A stretch of 64,000 nt of DNA, taken from Roseitranquillus sediminis. Its GTDB lineage: Bacteria > Pseudomonadota > Alphaproteobacteria > Rhodobacterales > Rhodobacteraceae. The translations under genes and the position numbers were made by a program. Below the pieces are notes generated by a model. That model made no database searches. It was not told the origin of the DNA and saw only the letters and a list, made by a program, of their open reading frames with translations. The DNA lies in NCBI RefSeq assembly GCF_016918935.1, contig NZ_JAFFOB010000014.1:186001-250000 (forward strand), written 5' to 3'. Shown piece after piece: positions 48,174 to 60,863 of the stretch (positions are counted from its first letter, which is position 1; every line of letters begins with the position of its first letter).

Positions 48174-49169
48174 TCAGCCGGCACGAACCTCTGCGCCCCA
48201 GCCAAGCGGCTCGCTCACGCTCTTGCCTTCGTCGTTCTCGGCCAAGAACCGCTCTGCCTCGAGCGCCGCCATGCATCCCATTCCGGCCGAAGTGACGGCC
48301 TGCCGGTAGACGTGGTCGGTAAGATCGCCGGCCGCGAACACGCCCGGTACGCTGGTCGCGGCGGAGTCGGGCGCGGTGACGACATAACCGCCATGATGCG
48401 TCTCGAGCTGGTCGGCAACGAGTTCCGAGGCTGGTGCATGGCCAATCGCGACGAAGAAGCCCTTGCACGGGATCGCGGTCACCGCGCCGGTCGCGACGTG
48501 CCTCGCCCGCACGCCCTCCACGCCGAGCGGCGCCTCGCTTCCGACGACTTCGTCTACGGTGTGGTCCCAGAGGATCTCGACCTTGGGGTTCCGGAACAGG
48601 CGCTCCTGCAGGATCTTCTCGGCCCTGAGGCTGTCGCGGCGGTGGATCAGCGTGACCTTGCTGGCGAAGTTCGTCAGGAACAGCGCCTCCTCGACCGCGG
48701 TGTTGCCGCCGCCCGCCACCACGACCTCCTGTCCCCGATAGAAGAAGCCGTCGCAGGTGGCGCAGGCCGAGACGCCGAAGCCCTTGTACTTCTCCTCGCT
48801 CGGCAGCCCCAGCCATTTGGCCTGAGCGCCTGTGGCGAGGATCAACGCGTCGGCCTTCCAGGTGGCGCCCCCGTCGGTGACGGCGGTGAACGGGCGGGCG
48901 GAGAGGTCGACGGAGGTCACGATGTCGGAGACGATCTCGGTCCCGACCTCGCGGGCGTGCGCCTCCATTTTGGCCATCAGGTCGGGGCCGAGGATGCTGG
49001 TGTCGCCGGGCCAGTTCTCGACGTCGGTCGTGATGGTCAGCTGCCCGCCCGGCTGGATGCCCTGTATCAGCACCGGCTCGAGCATGGCGCGCGCGGCATA
49101 GACGGCGGCGGTGTAGCCCGCGGGGCCGGAGCCGATGATCAGAACCTTCTCGTGGCGCGTCTCGCCCAT
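48174..49169 (-). CDS. trxB: Thioredoxin-disulfide reductase
   Basis: 331-aa FAD/NADPH enzyme. FAD-binding GSGPAGYTAAVYAARA at the N-terminus, redox-active Cys136 and Cys139 in SACATCDGFFY, NADPH-binding GGGNTAVEEALFL and the C-terminal GVFAAGDLTDHVYRQAVTSAG. AGGAG seven bases before ATG 49169. Divergent from the Lrp gene. Confidence 0.97.
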   Translation of the reverse strand: MGETRHEKVLIIGSGPAGYTAAVYAARAMLEPVLIQGIQPGGQLTITTDVENWPGDTSILGPDLMAKMEAHAREVGTEIVSDIVTSVDLSARPFTAVTDGGATWKADALILATGAQAKWLGLPSEEKYKGFGVSACATCDGFFYRGQEVVVAGGGNTAVEEALFLTNFASKVTLIHRRDSLRAEKILQERLFRNPKVEILWDHTVDEVVGSEAPLGVEGVRARHVATGAVTAIPCKGFFVAIGHAPASELVADQLETHHGGYVVTAPDSAATSVPGVFAAGDLTDHVYRQAVTSAGMGCMAALEAERFLAENDEGKSVSEPLGWGAEVRAG

Positions 49170-49343
49170 GCCGTCGCTCCTTTCGCTTCCGCGCCCGATA
49201 TGGCAGTGCGCTCCGGCGCGGGCAAGCGCTGCGCGGCAGCAGGTATCGGTAGGCTGTATTGTGCATAGGGCGTGGAAACTGCAACTTTGTTGCGCCGCCC
49301 CGTCGCACGGCCTACTTTCGCGAGGGCAGGAGGAGGAAGGCCA

Positions 49344-49844
49344 ATGCCGGGCCACAAGCTGGACCACATCGACCGCAAGATACTGGCCGAATTGCAGGGC
49401 GACGGGCGGATGACGAACGTCGAGCTGGCGCGTCGCGTCGGCATCTCTGCGCCGCCCTGCCTGCGGAGGGTCCGCACGCTGGAGGAAGACGGCTACATCG
49501 AGGGCTATCACGCGCGGGTGAATGCCCGCTCGCTCGGCTTCGAGGTGCAGGTATTCGCCATGGTGGGACTTGCACGTCAGAGCGAGGCCGACCTCGCGGC
49601 GTTCGAGCAGCGTTGCCGCAATTGGCCCCTCGTGCGGGAGTGCCACATGCTGAACGGCGAGGTCGACTTCATCCTGAAGTGCGTCGCACCCGACCTCTCG
49701 ACCTTCCAGACCTTCCTGACGCGCGAGCTGACGTCAGCTCCGAACGTTGCAAGCGTCAAGACGTCCCTGGTGATCCGCCGCGCCAAGGAGGAGCCGGGCG
49801 TGCCTTTCGACGTGCTGGAGGAGCGGCTGGAGCGCAGCGCCTAG
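49344..49844 (+). CDS. Lrp/AsnC-family transcriptional regulator
   Basis: 166-aa Lrp-type regulator. LDHIDRKILAELQGDGRMTNVELARRVGIS is the N-terminal helix-turn-helix, followed by the RAM/AsnC effector domain (QVFAMVGLARQSE, CHMLNGEVDFILKC). Start ATG 49344 has AGGAGGAAGG upstream. It shares a CTAG with the convergent pgeF stop. Divergent from trxB, so may control it or amino-acid genes elsewhere. Confidence 0.92.
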   Translation: MPGHKLDHIDRKILAELQGDGRMTNVELARRVGISAPPCLRRVRTLEEDGYIEGYHARVNARSLGFEVQVFAMVGLARQSEADLAAFEQRCRNWPLVRECHMLNGEVDFILKCVAPDLSTFQTFLTRELTSAPNVASVKTSLVIRRAKEEPGVPFDVLEERLERSA

Positions 49845-50596
49845 ATGCGGATGGCCGAGATCAGGCGGCCGTAGTCCGCCTCGCGCCGGTGGACGGACCG
49901 GCGGTAGGAATAGAAGCGCGTCTCGTCCGAATAGGTGCAATGTCCGGTCCACGAGGCCTTGCCGACGCCGGCCGTGCGGAGGCGGGCGAGGCCGTAGCGC
50001 GGCAGGTCGAACTGCATCCGGTCCCCGCGCCCTTGCGCAAAGAAGCGGGCGTGGTAGGGGTCGTTCGCGACGACTTCCGCGAAGAGCTCCGGCCCGACCT
50101 CGTAGGAGCGCTGGCTGATCGTCGGGCCGATCACGGCCGAGATGCCGCCGCGGCTTGCGCCGAGCTCTTCCATTGCCTCGACCGTCGCCTCGAGCACGCC
50201 GGCCAGCGCGCCGCGCCAGCCGGCATGGACCGCGCCGACGACACCCGCGCGGGCCTCGGCCAGCAGGACCGGCTGGCAGTCGGCAGTGAGTACCGTGAGA
50301 GCGAGTCCCGGCGTGCTCGTGACGAGTGCGTCTGCGCGTACCGGCGCGACCGGCGCGCCGTTCACCGTGACCACCTTTGCCGAATGCACCTGGTGGACAC
50401 CGATGAGCGACTGAGGTGGCACCTGCATGGCCGCGGCCGCACGGGCACGATTGATGCGCACGATCTCGGTCTGGTCGGTGGAGCCGTGACCACAGTTGAG
50501 CCCGTAGAAGACGCCGGACGAGGCGCCGCCCTTGCGAGTGAAGAAACCGTGGGTGAACGGGGACAGCGCGGGATCCGTGATGATCTCCAGCGTCAT
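49841..50596 (-). CDS. pgeF: Peptidoglycan editing factor PgeF (laccase-domain, YfiH family)
   Basis: 251 aa with family signatures GVHQVHS, TADCQPVLL and HAGWRGALAG, which hold the zinc/copper-type ligands, and a C-terminal SWTGHCTYSDETRFYSYRR. Known role: hydrolysis of non-canonical muropeptide stems. Its ATG overlaps the methyltransferase stop. Confidence 0.92.
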   Translation of the reverse strand: MTLEIITDPALSPFTHGFFTRKGGASSGVFYGLNCGHGSTDQTEIVRINRARAAAAMQVPPQSLIGVHQVHSAKVVTVNGAPVAPVRADALVTSTPGLALTVLTADCQPVLLAEARAGVVGAVHAGWRGALAGVLEATVEAMEELGASRGGISAVIGPTISQRSYEVGPELFAEVVANDPYHARFFAQGRGDRMQFDLPRYGLARLRTAGVGKASWTGHCTYSDETRFYSYRRSVHRREADYGRLISAIRI

Positions 50597-51657
50597 AATT
50601 CGAATCCCGGCGGCGGAGTGCCGTTGTGAATGGCCATGGCCTTCACGAGGCTTCCCATTTCGTCGGGGTGGGTCAAGCGGCGATGCGCGGCCACATGCTG
50701 GCGCATCGCCTCGCCGCCCAGGCCGCGCGCCAGTGCCTGCGCGCGCGGCGTGATGCCGAGCCGCTCCAAGAGAACGCCTTGCGTCATCATCGGCGTGGTC
50801 GCGGCGCCTGCCACTCGCGCGGCATCGGCGATGGCCTCGAAGTCGACGTGCGCCGTGAGATCGGCCTCTCCGGGCGAGGCGAGTGGCGGCTCAGGTCGAT
50901 GCGCACGGAGAGCCTGAAGCGTTTCGCCGCGGGACCGCCAGCCACCGTAGTCGATGAGCAGCGCCGCACCGCCCTGCCGAGCGATGCGTCCGGCAATCGA
51001 CGCCGCGATGCCCTGTGCCGGTGCGCATGTCTCGACGAACTCGTTCTCGGCTGTGTCGGCGAGCCGATGGTCCAGCGCGGCGAAGGCCGCAGGTTGGCCG
51101 AGCGCGAAGGTCAATTGCGACCCTTCGATCGCGACCATTCGCTCGCGCCATCCCCGTTCGTCGCGCACGAACTGGCGGATGGGCAGGGCGTCGAAGAACT
51201 CGTTGGCCACGAGGAAGAGTGGCAGATCCGGCACGTCATCGAAGCTTGCGTGCCAGCAGGGCCCGTGGGCGCGCAAGCATTCCGCCTGCCTCTCGCGCAA
51301 GGCCGGCGAGCCTTCGATCAGGTGCAGCCGTGCGGCTTCGTGGAAGCCAGGCACGCCCAGAGTTGCGCGGAGAAGGTCCGCCATCAGCGTCCCGCGCCCC
51401 GGTCCCAGCTCGACCAGCGCAAAGGCTGACGGACGTCCGGCATCGAGCCAGCACTGCGCGAGGGCGAGGCCGAGGAGCTCGCCGAACATTTGACTGATCT
51501 CGGGGGCGGTGACGAAGTCCCCCGCCGCGCCGAACGGGTCACGCGTCGTGTAGTAGCCGAGCGTCGGGTGCATGAGGCAGTCGGCCATGAAGTCGGCGAC
51601 TGTGATGGGCCCCGTGCGCGAGATGCGGGCTGCGATGAGCTGCCCGAGCTCGGTCAC
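50593..51657 (-). CDS. SAM-dependent methyltransferase, MidA/NDUFAF7 family
   Basis: 354 aa from a GTG that overlaps the lgt stop (GTGA). Family features: [42 protein letters not shown] near the N-terminus, the SAM-binding [16 protein letters not shown], and [14 protein letters not shown]. Eukaryotic NDUFAF7 methylates an arginine of complex I; the bacterial target is not established. Confidence 0.93.
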   Translation of the reverse strand: MTELGQLIAARISRTGPITVADFMADCLMHPTLGYYTTRDPFGAAGDFVTAPEISQMFGELLGLALAQCWLDAGRPSAFALVELGPGRGTLMADLLRATLGVPGFHEAARLHLIEGSPALRERQAECLRAHGPCWHASFDDVPDLPLFLVANEFFDALPIRQFVRDERGWRERMVAIEGSQLTFALGQPAAFAALDHRLADTAENEFVETCAPAQGIAASIAGRIARQGGAALLIDYGGWRSRGETLQALRAHRPEPPLASPGEADLTAHVDFEAIADAARVAGAATTPMMTQGVLLERLGITPRAQALARGLGGEAMRQHVAAHRRLTHPDEMGSLVKAMAIHNGTPPPGFEL

Positions 51658-52553
51658 GCCTCGCGCACCCGTCTCTGGTGCCGTGCCCGCAGCATCAGCC
51701 AGAGCCCCAGCGCGATCATCGGCAGCGACAGGATCTGGCCCATCGTCAGGCCGAGCGGCCCGGCCTGCAGCGCGTATCCCATGGGGTTGCCGGGACCGAC
51801 GAACTGCGCGTCGGGCTGGCGCACGAACTCGACGACGAAGCGCGCGGCGCCGTACCCGGCGATGAAGAGGCCTACCATCCGGCCCGGGCGCCTGAGCCAG
51901 CCGCGCCGCCAGGCGAGCCAGACCAGCAAGCCGCCGAGGAGCAGTCCTTCGAGCGCCGCCTCGTAGAGCTGGCTCGGGTGCCTTGCGCAGAGGCCGGCGA
52001 CCGCGGGGCAGTCCTGCGCCGCCGCGCCGGGAAACACGACACCCCACGGCAGCTCCGTCGGGCGGCCCCAGAGCTCGGCGTTGATGAAGTTCGCGAGCCG
52101 ACCGAAGAAGATGCCGGGCGGCGTTCCGAGCGCCAATGCGTCGGCGGTGGAGAGGAGCGGCAGGCCATGGCGGCGGGCGTAGATCAGCGCGCCGATGGTC
52201 ACGCCGGCGAGCCCGCCGTGAAACGACATGCCGCCCTGCCAGATCGCCGGAATCTCGAGCGGGTGCGTCAGATAGTACCCGGGCTGATAGATCAGAACGA
52301 AGCCCAGCCGTCCGCCGATCAGGATGCCGAGCACGATCCACGTCAGCAGTTCCTCGAGCTGCGCAGGCGTCATCGGCGGTGTGTCGGCAGGCCAGAGGCG
52401 AGACCGCCTGAGCGCCGCAGTCGCCAGCCGCCAGCCGACGACGATGCCGACGATGTAGGCCAGCGCGTACCAACGCAGCGCGAAGTCGAATCCAAAGAGC
52501 GAGATCGTGAAGATCTCTGGCGAGATGTCGGGGAAGGGCAACGCCAGCGGCAT
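51654..52553 (-). CDS. lgt: Prolipoprotein diacylglyceryl transferase
   Basis: 299-aa inner-membrane enzyme that adds diacylglycerol to the lipobox Cys. Polytopic; signature [15 protein letters not shown] with the essential His, [16 protein letters not shown], and [16 protein letters not shown]. Start ATG 52553 ([15 protein letters not shown]). Confidence 0.96.
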   Translation of the reverse strand: MPLALPFPDISPEIFTISLFGFDFALRWYALAYIVGIVVGWRLATAALRRSRLWPADTPPMTPAQLEELLTWIVLGILIGGRLGFVLIYQPGYYLTHPLEIPAIWQGGMSFHGGLAGVTIGALIYARRHGLPLLSTADALALGTPPGIFFGRLANFINAELWGRPTELPWGVVFPGAAAQDCPAVAGLCARHPSQLYEAALEGLLLGGLLVWLAWRRGWLRRPGRMVGLFIAGYGAARFVVEFVRQPDAQFVGPGNPMGYALQAGPLGLTMGQILSLPMIALGLWLMLRARHQRRVREA

Positions 52554-52646
52554 GCGCCGGAGTTGACCGGCGGCCACGCGAGTGTCAACCGACCTTGTGC
52601 CCGCCAGGCCCGCGCCCATATCAAGACGTCAACAGGAGGCCCCGAC

Positions 52647-52904
52647 ATGCAGACGCGCAATCGCATCTTCGACGATTTCTCTCAGCTCATGACCAACGCG
52701 ATGGGTGTGGCACAGGGCGCCCGGGACGAGGCCGAGACGGCGTTCAAGGGCATGATCGATCGCTGGCTCGCCGACCGCGACTTCGTCACCCGCGAGGAGT
52801 TCGACGCAGTCCGTACGATGGCACAGAAGGCCCGCGAGGAGAACGCGGCCCTGAAGGCCCGGCTCGACGCCCTCGAGCGCAAGGACGAAGCCGGGCAATC
52901 CTGA
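52647..52904 (+). CDS. ubiK: Ubiquinone biosynthesis accessory factor UbiK (BMFP)
   Basis: 85-aa coiled-coil protein of the BMFP family: FDDFSQLMTNAMGVAQGARDEAE, then LADRDFVTREEFDAVRTMAQKAREENAAL with a C-terminal trimerising coil. AGGAGG at 52634-52639. Known relatives assist the ubiquinone complex and bind membranes. Divergent from lgt. Confidence 0.88.
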   Translation: MQTRNRIFDDFSQLMTNAMGVAQGARDEAETAFKGMIDRWLADRDFVTREEFDAVRTMAQKAREENAALKARLDALERKDEAGQS

Positions 52905-53019
52905 CGCTTTCAGCGCCCGCGGCCGTCACGATTTTATCGCTTTACACGCTGCGGCTTTGGTCACACCATATCTTGTAAGGGCGGCACCGCGTGCGTGCCG
53001 CACCTTGAGCAGGCACCAA

Positions 53020-53050
53020 GCCGTTGTGGCGCCTGGCGCCACAGAACGGC
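53020..53050. repeat. Long inverted repeat upstream of the YbjN gene
   Basis: GCCGTT plus GTGGCGCC, a single T, then GGCGCCAC, two bases and AACGGC: 14 paired positions in a 31-base palindrome, ending 19 bases before the ATG. Could be an operator, a 5-prime-UTR hairpin hiding the ribosome site, or both. A smaller hairpin GCGGCAC/GTGCCGC lies just upstream (52981-53001). Confidence 0.65.
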
Positions 53051-53069
53051 CACAACCATAGAGGCCGCC

Positions 53070-53573
53070 ATGTCCCTGTCAGAGCAGATTCCCGCAACCG
53101 CAGACGTCGACCCGATCGACATCGTCGAGCACCTTGCCGAGCATCATGACTGGGACTTCGACCGCATCGACGACGACCAGATCGCCATGGTGGTCGAGGG
53201 GCAGTGGCGCACTTACTCCATTACCCTGGCTTGGTCCGCGTACGACGAGACGCTGAGGCTTGTCTCGACCTTCGAGATGGAGCCACCGGAGGGACGGCTG
53301 GCCCAGCTCCACGAGCTTCTGAACCTGGTCAACGACACCTGCTGGACCGGCGCTTTCACCTTCTGGCGGCAGCAGAACCTGATGGTCTGGCGCTACGGGC
53401 TCGTCCTGTCCGGCGGGCAGGTCGCGACGCCAGAGCAGATCGACCGGCTGATCGTATCGGCCGTCGCCGCTGCGGAGCGGTACTACCCGGCGTTCCAGCT
53501 GACCGCTTGGGCGGATCGAGAGCCGGCCGACGCAATGCAGGTCGCCATTGCCGAGGCTTTCGGTCGCGCCTAG
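53070..53573 (+). CDS. YbjN-domain protein
   Basis: 167 aa, similar to DUF1790/YbjN (type III secretion chaperone-like fold): DPIDIVEHLAEHHDWDFDRIDDDQIAMVVEGQWRTYSI, then LHELLNLVNDTCWTGAFTFW. Function in this lineage unknown. Start ATG 53070; the upstream palindrome may regulate it. proC follows at 53602. Confidence 0.85.
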   Translation: MSLSEQIPATADVDPIDIVEHLAEHHDWDFDRIDDDQIAMVVEGQWRTYSITLAWSAYDETLRLVSTFEMEPPEGRLAQLHELLNLVNDTCWTGAFTFWRQQNLMVWRYGLVLSGGQVATPEQIDRLIVSAVAAAERYYPAFQLTAWADREPADAMQVAIAEAFGRA

Positions 53574-53601
53574 GCTCGGCCCTCCATCGGACGGAGGGCT
53601 C

Positions 53602-54414
53602 ATGGACTTCGAGGACATCGGACGGCGGGGGCTGGTCCTGCTGGGCTGTGGACGCATGGGCGGCGCGATGCTGTCCGGTTGGATCGCCGGCGGATTGCCT
53701 GCCGGGTCGGTGACGGTGCTGGATCCGAACCCGCCCCGGCAGGTGGCCGACCTCGGTGTGCGGCTGAATGCCGAGCTGCCTTCGGACCCCGCCGCCGCCG
53801 TGGTCGCCGTCAAGCCGCAGATGATGGAGCACGCCCTGCCGTCGTTGAAGCCGCTGGGCGGCGGACGGACACTCGTCCTCTCCGTCGCGGCCGGCGTGCC
53901 GCTTCAGCGTTTCGAGTCGGAACTGGGTGCCGGTACCCCGGTGGTACGAATCATGCCCAACACGCCAGCCGCCATCGGGCGCGGCATCTCCGCGCTTGTA
54001 GCGAACGGTGCGGCGGGCGAGGCGGGCGTTGCCGTGGCGGAGCGGCTGATGGCGGCGGTCGGCGAGACGGTGCGCCTTGACGACGAGAGGCAGATGGACG
54101 CCGTGACGGCGGTCTCCGGGTCCGGCCCGGCTTACGTGTTTCACCTGATCGAGACGATGGCCGCGGCGGGCGAGGCGCAGGGCCTGCCGGCGGACATGGC
54201 GTTGCGTCTGGCGCGGGCGACGGTCGCGGGCGCGGGCGCGCTCGCGGTCGAGAGCGGCGAGGAGCCGGCGGAGCTCCGCCGCGCGGTCACCAGTCCCGGT
54301 GGGACGACCGCAGCGGCGCTTGAGGTGCTGATGGACGATAGCTCGGGCTTCGGCCCGCTCCTGCGCCGGGCAGTCGCCGCGGCAGCGCGCCGTTCGCGCG
54401 AACTGGGTCAATGA
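53602..54414 (+). CDS. proC: Pyrroline-5-carboxylate reductase
   Basis: 270-aa proline biosynthesis enzyme. Rossmann start VLLGCGRMGGAMLSGWI, VVRIMPNTPAAIGRG and the dimer signature VSGSGPAYVFHLIETM, followed by RRAVTSPGGTTAAALEVL. CGGAGGG before ATG 53602. Ends in the csaA ATG (ATGA). Confidence 0.96.
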   Translation: MDFEDIGRRGLVLLGCGRMGGAMLSGWIAGGLPAGSVTVLDPNPPRQVADLGVRLNAELPSDPAAAVVAVKPQMMEHALPSLKPLGGGRTLVLSVAAGVPLQRFESELGAGTPVVRIMPNTPAAIGRGISALVANGAAGEAGVAVAERLMAAVGETVRLDDERQMDAVTAVSGSGPAYVFHLIETMAAAGEAQGLPADMALRLARATVAGAGALAVESGEEPAELRRAVTSPGGTTAAALEVLMDDSSGFGPLLRRAVAAAARRSRELGQ

Positions 54415-54746
54415 CGATTACATACGCGGACTTCGAGAGGGTCGACATCCGTGTGGGTCGCATCGTCCGCGCCGAGCCGTTCCCGCAGGCGCGCAAACCG
54501 GCGATCCGCCTCTGGGTCGACTTCGGCGAGGAGCTGGGGGAGAGGAAGTCGTCGGCCCAGCTGACCCGCCACTATGCTCCTGAGGATCTGGTCGGGCGGC
54601 AGGTCGTCGGCGTCGTCAACTTCCCGCCGGTGCAGATCGGCCCGATGTGGTCCGAGGTGCTTGTCCTCGGCGTGCCGGACGAGGCGGGCGAGGTCGTCCT
54701 GCTGTCGCCGGACAGGGACGTGCCGCTGGGCGGAAGGATGTTCTGA
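54411..54746 (+). CDS. csaA: tRNA-binding / CsaA-type chaperone
   Basis: 111-aa OB-fold protein of the EMAP/CsaA family: DIRVGRIVRAEPFPQARKP, RKSSAQLTRHYAPEDLVGRQVVGVVNFPP and LGVPDEAGEVVLLSPD. Known as an export-related chaperone and tRNA-binding protein. Coupled to proC. Confidence 0.92.
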   Translation: MTITYADFERVDIRVGRIVRAEPFPQARKPAIRLWVDFGEELGERKSSAQLTRHYAPEDLVGRQVVGVVNFPPVQIGPMWSEVLVLGVPDEAGEVVLLSPDRDVPLGGRMF

Positions 54747-55672
54747 TACGGATCCTCGTCACGCGCCGGCTGCCGCAAGGCGTGCTTGATCCGCTCGCCA
54801 CATACGACGTCGTGCAGCGCGACGAGCCGCGGCCGATGACCTTCGACGAGACGGTCGCGGCGGTCGCGGAACACGACGTGTTCCTGCCGACGCTGGGCGA
54901 CAGCTTTGCCGCCGAGGCCTTCGGCGGAGACGTGCGGGCGAGGCTGCTGGCTTCGGCGTCGGATACAACCACATCGACGTCGAGTCGGCACGACGGGCGG
55001 GCGTCGCCGTCACCAACACGCCGGGCGCGGTGACGGACGCAACCATCGCGACGACGCTGATCCTGATGACCAGCCGCCGCGCGGGCGAGGGCGAGCGGCT
55101 GCTTCGTGCCGGCCGATGGAAAGGGTGGGAGCCGAATCAGCTGCTGGGCTTTCACGTGGACGGCAAGACGCTGGGCATGGTCGGGATGGCCGGATCTGCA
55201 AGGCGATCGCCCGCCGCGCCGCGGCCATCGGGATGAGCAGCGTTTTCCACAACCGCTCCATCGTGGAGGATGTGGGTGTGCCGGCACGACAGGTGGGCCT
55301 GCCCGAGTTGCTGGGCACTGCCGACATCGTCGTGCTGCCGTCCCCGCGACTCGCGAGACGCGGCACCTGATCGACGCCGAGGCGCTGAAGGCGATGAAGC
55401 GGCAGGCCTTGCTGGTGAACATCGCGCGCGGCGACATCGTGGACGAGGCCGCCTTGGTCGCGACGCTGCGGCGTGGCGGCGTTGCCGGCGCGTGCCTCGA
55501 CGTCTACGAGCATGAGCCGGAGGTAAGTCCGGCGCTGCTGGAGATGGAGAACGTCAACCTGCTGCCCCATCTCAGGACTGCCGCGTTCGAGGTGCGGTTC
55601 GCGATGGGCCGGATGGTGGTGGCGAACATCCTGGCCTGCGCCGAAGGACGCGATCTGCCGAACCCCGTCTGA
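54746..55672 (+). pseudogene. Decayed D-2-hydroxyacid (glyoxylate/hydroxypyruvate-type) dehydrogenase
   Basis: The reading frame is a recognisable D-2-hydroxyacid dehydrogenase broken in several ways. The expected ATG at the csaA stop reads ATA (TGATACGG). Three successive one-base-equivalent deletions then shift the frame near 54951, 55190 and 55347. Joined pieces read RILVTRRLPQGVLDPLATYD, then GVGYNHIDVESARRAGVAVT, then VFHNRSIVEDVGVPARQVGL, then KRQALLVNIARGDIVDEAAL with LLPHL holding the catalytic His. The end is intact. Sequencing error cannot explain the start-codon substitution, so decay is favoured. Confidence 0.82.
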
Positions 55673-55683
55673 ACCCGCAAGGG

Positions 55684-55718
55684 AAAAGGGTCCGCCGCCC
55701 CGGCAGGATAGCGGACCC
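55684..55718 (-). terminator. Candidate terminator for carB
   Basis: On the minus strand an 8-bp stem (GGGTCCGC with GCGGACCC, 15-base loop) is followed by four T. It lies about 125 bases beyond the carB stop. The rest of the 55673-55843 gap has a short GGCGCC hairpin near 55731 and a CA-repeat tract near 55757; no gene was seen. Confidence 0.45.
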
Positions 55719-55843
55719 CGTAACCCCAACGGCGCCAGGCGCCGGTACTCGTCACTCACACACACACCCGACGAGCGGGCTGTGCATGAGTTAGCTCAAT
55801 GTTCTTGTCAGCCGCTTAACAGCCGTGAAGTCACCGCGCGCAC

Positions 55844-59176
<3,333 letters not shown>

Positions 59177-59471
59177 GTGGGCCCCCTCATGGTCGGAAAT
59201 CGCCGCGGGTTATAGGTGCTGCGTCGGAGGGTGCAAGCCTGCGCCGTCACCGGCGGGGCTCGCCCAACCGCACCACAAACGGCTGACCAGCCGTGGCGCC
59301 GTTCGCGATCGTATGATGGCATTGTGGCGGAGGGGATGGGCCTGACGTCGAACCTTCTCCACCTCTTCCGATCTCCTGCAGTGGTCGTCCATCTACCGGC
59401 CGAACCTCGCGTCCGTCTGCCTCTGTTCGCTGGACTGCGGAGTTGACGAATGATGTGCCTTGCCGACGCCA
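59177..59471. other. Gap between carB and the accessory cluster
   Basis: 295 bases with no convincing gene. It marks the change from core genes to the catabolic cluster. It contains a 12-base stretch CTCTTCCGATCT at 59363-59374 identical to the tail of standard Illumina adapters. Confidence 0.5.
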
Positions 59472-60170
59472 TCAGGGCGCCAGACGTGCCAGTGCGGTGC
59501 TAGCAGCTGATCTAACGTGCGAGACGGCAGCCTGTTCGGCAGCTTCGGCATCTCTACGCTTCACCGCTTTGATGATGCCGCTGATCTCCGAGACAGACTT
59601 CTCGATCCGACCTGGCTCAGACATTGACGTGGCACGAAGATAGCTGACACGGGCGGTGAGTTGAGCCAGCACTTCCTGCACAACCTCGGCGCGAACAACC
59701 GCCGACACCAAGCCATAAAAGTCCGTCATTATTCCGACGGCACGTGGTATGTCGCCGACCTGCGCCGCTTCAGCGAAACGAGCGCCAATCGCTCGAAGTT
59801 CGTCGATATCGGCATCCGTCGCCCTCTCGACAAAGCGCCGCAACATAAGGCCCTCAAGATGGGCGCGTATGTCATAGATCTCTTGAGCTTGCTCGCGCGT
59901 CAGGCGCGCTACCGTAGGCCCCTTCCGAGGCTCCACGGCAACAAGTTTTTCCGCTTCGAGGCGACGCAAGACCTCGCGCACCGAGGTCCGGCTGATGCCC
60001 ATTGCCGCACAAAGCTCGCGTTCGATCAGCCTTTGCCCCGGCGGAAGTTGTCCGGTGATGATCGCGTCCCGAACGCGTTCAAACGCCTGCTCGCGAACCA
60101 GGACCGGCGCCTGGACCGTGCCGAGCGCAGCGAGGGAGACGGGTTCTGCCGATCCTTGATCTCCGCTCAC
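59472..60170 (-). CDS. GntR-family (FCD) transcriptional regulator of the catabolic cluster
   Basis: 232 aa. Winged HTH at about residues 25-85 (ERVRDAIITGQLPPGQRLIE, SVREVLRRLEAEKLVAVEPR) and FCD ligand-binding domain. Start is GTG 60170 after GGTGGAG; an upstream in-frame ATG at 60269 would run into a non-coding extension of the next gene. A matching operator lies in the divergent region 60880-60890. Probably a repressor released by a pathway intermediate. Confidence 0.88.
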   Translation of the reverse strand: MSGDQGSAEPVSLAALGTVQAPVLVREQAFERVRDAIITGQLPPGQRLIERELCAAMGISRTSVREVLRRLEAEKLVAVEPRKGPTVARLTREQAQEIYDIRAHLEGLMLRRFVERATDADIDELRAIGARFAEAAQVGDIPRAVGIMTDFYGLVSAVVRAEVVQEVLAQLTARVSYLRATSMSEPGRIEKSVSEISGIIKAVKRRDAEAAEQAAVSHVRSAASTALARLAP

Positions 60171-60181
60171 GTCTCCACCTG

Positions 60182-60838
60182 CTACTGCGCTACAGACCGC
60201 GGCCCGTGCCGCTCGAACACCATGTAACTGCCCTTGAACCAGGGTTCCTGGGCAAGACGAGCGCGCCATTCAGACGCCCGCGCCTTGGCGCGTGCGTTTG
60301 ACTCGAGGGCAAGTGGCGAGGCGAGGTAGTGCAGCGCCAGCCGGTTGAATTGTCCGGGATCGGCAACTTCGAGAGCGAAGCGGCGGCAGGCCAGCCACTC
60401 CTCGCATTCCATAAGGGTCGGGACGTGGTCCTCTTCGTACCAGTGATCGAACTCCTCAACGCGGTCCTCCGGCACGTCGAAGAAGACCGGATAGAGGACG
60501 GGAGCGGTGACCGCGCCGTCGAACCCGGCGCGGTACCGGGCGCCGACCGGGCGACCGATGTAGCGAGTAAAGTTGGACACGGACCGGAGCATCCACGCCG
60601 TCCGCTCGCTAGGCTCATCCTTGACCTCTCGATAGGCGGCGGTCTGCAGCACCGCAGTCTCGTCGAGATCGTAGACTACGCAATAGTCCCGCTCGTTCCG
60701 CCGGTATCGTTGTGCGCCCGCAAAGCCTGGAACCTTCATGCGAAGCGGGACGTGCTCTTCGTCGTACCACGCGTTGAACTCGTCCTCCCACTCGGGCTCA
60801 GGCGTCATCTCCGAAAACAAGACGGCTTTCTGCTTCAT
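60182..60838 (-). CDS. Tandem EthD-like (dimeric alpha-beta barrel) protein
   Basis: 218 aa with two repeats of the barrel motif: WYDEEHVP at residues 24-31 and WYEEDHVP at 133-140, each after an acidic helix and before an Arg-rich strand. Two fused ferredoxin-like domains would form one pseudo-dimeric barrel. Such folds occur in heterocycle catabolism (EthD, muconolactone isomerase-like, monooxygenases). Catalytic role here unknown. Ends 11 bases before the GntR gene. Confidence 0.75.
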   Translation of the reverse strand: MKQKAVLFSEMTPEPEWEDEFNAWYDEEHVPLRMKVPGFAGAQRYRRNERDYCVVYDLDETAVLQTAAYREVKDEPSERTAWMLRSVSNFTRYIGRPVGARYRAGFDGAVTAPVLYPVFFDVPEDRVEEFDHWYEEDHVPTLMECEEWLACRRFALEVADPGQFNRLALHYLASPLALESNARAKARASEWRARLAQEPWFKGSYMVFERHGPRSVAQ

Positions 60839-60863
60839 GGTCACTCCGGAAGAAGGAAGATGT

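Noticed and set aside
55757-55769. CA-dinucleotide tract downstream of carB
   Set aside because: Only a few units; too short to propose a phase-variable repeat and not within a gene.
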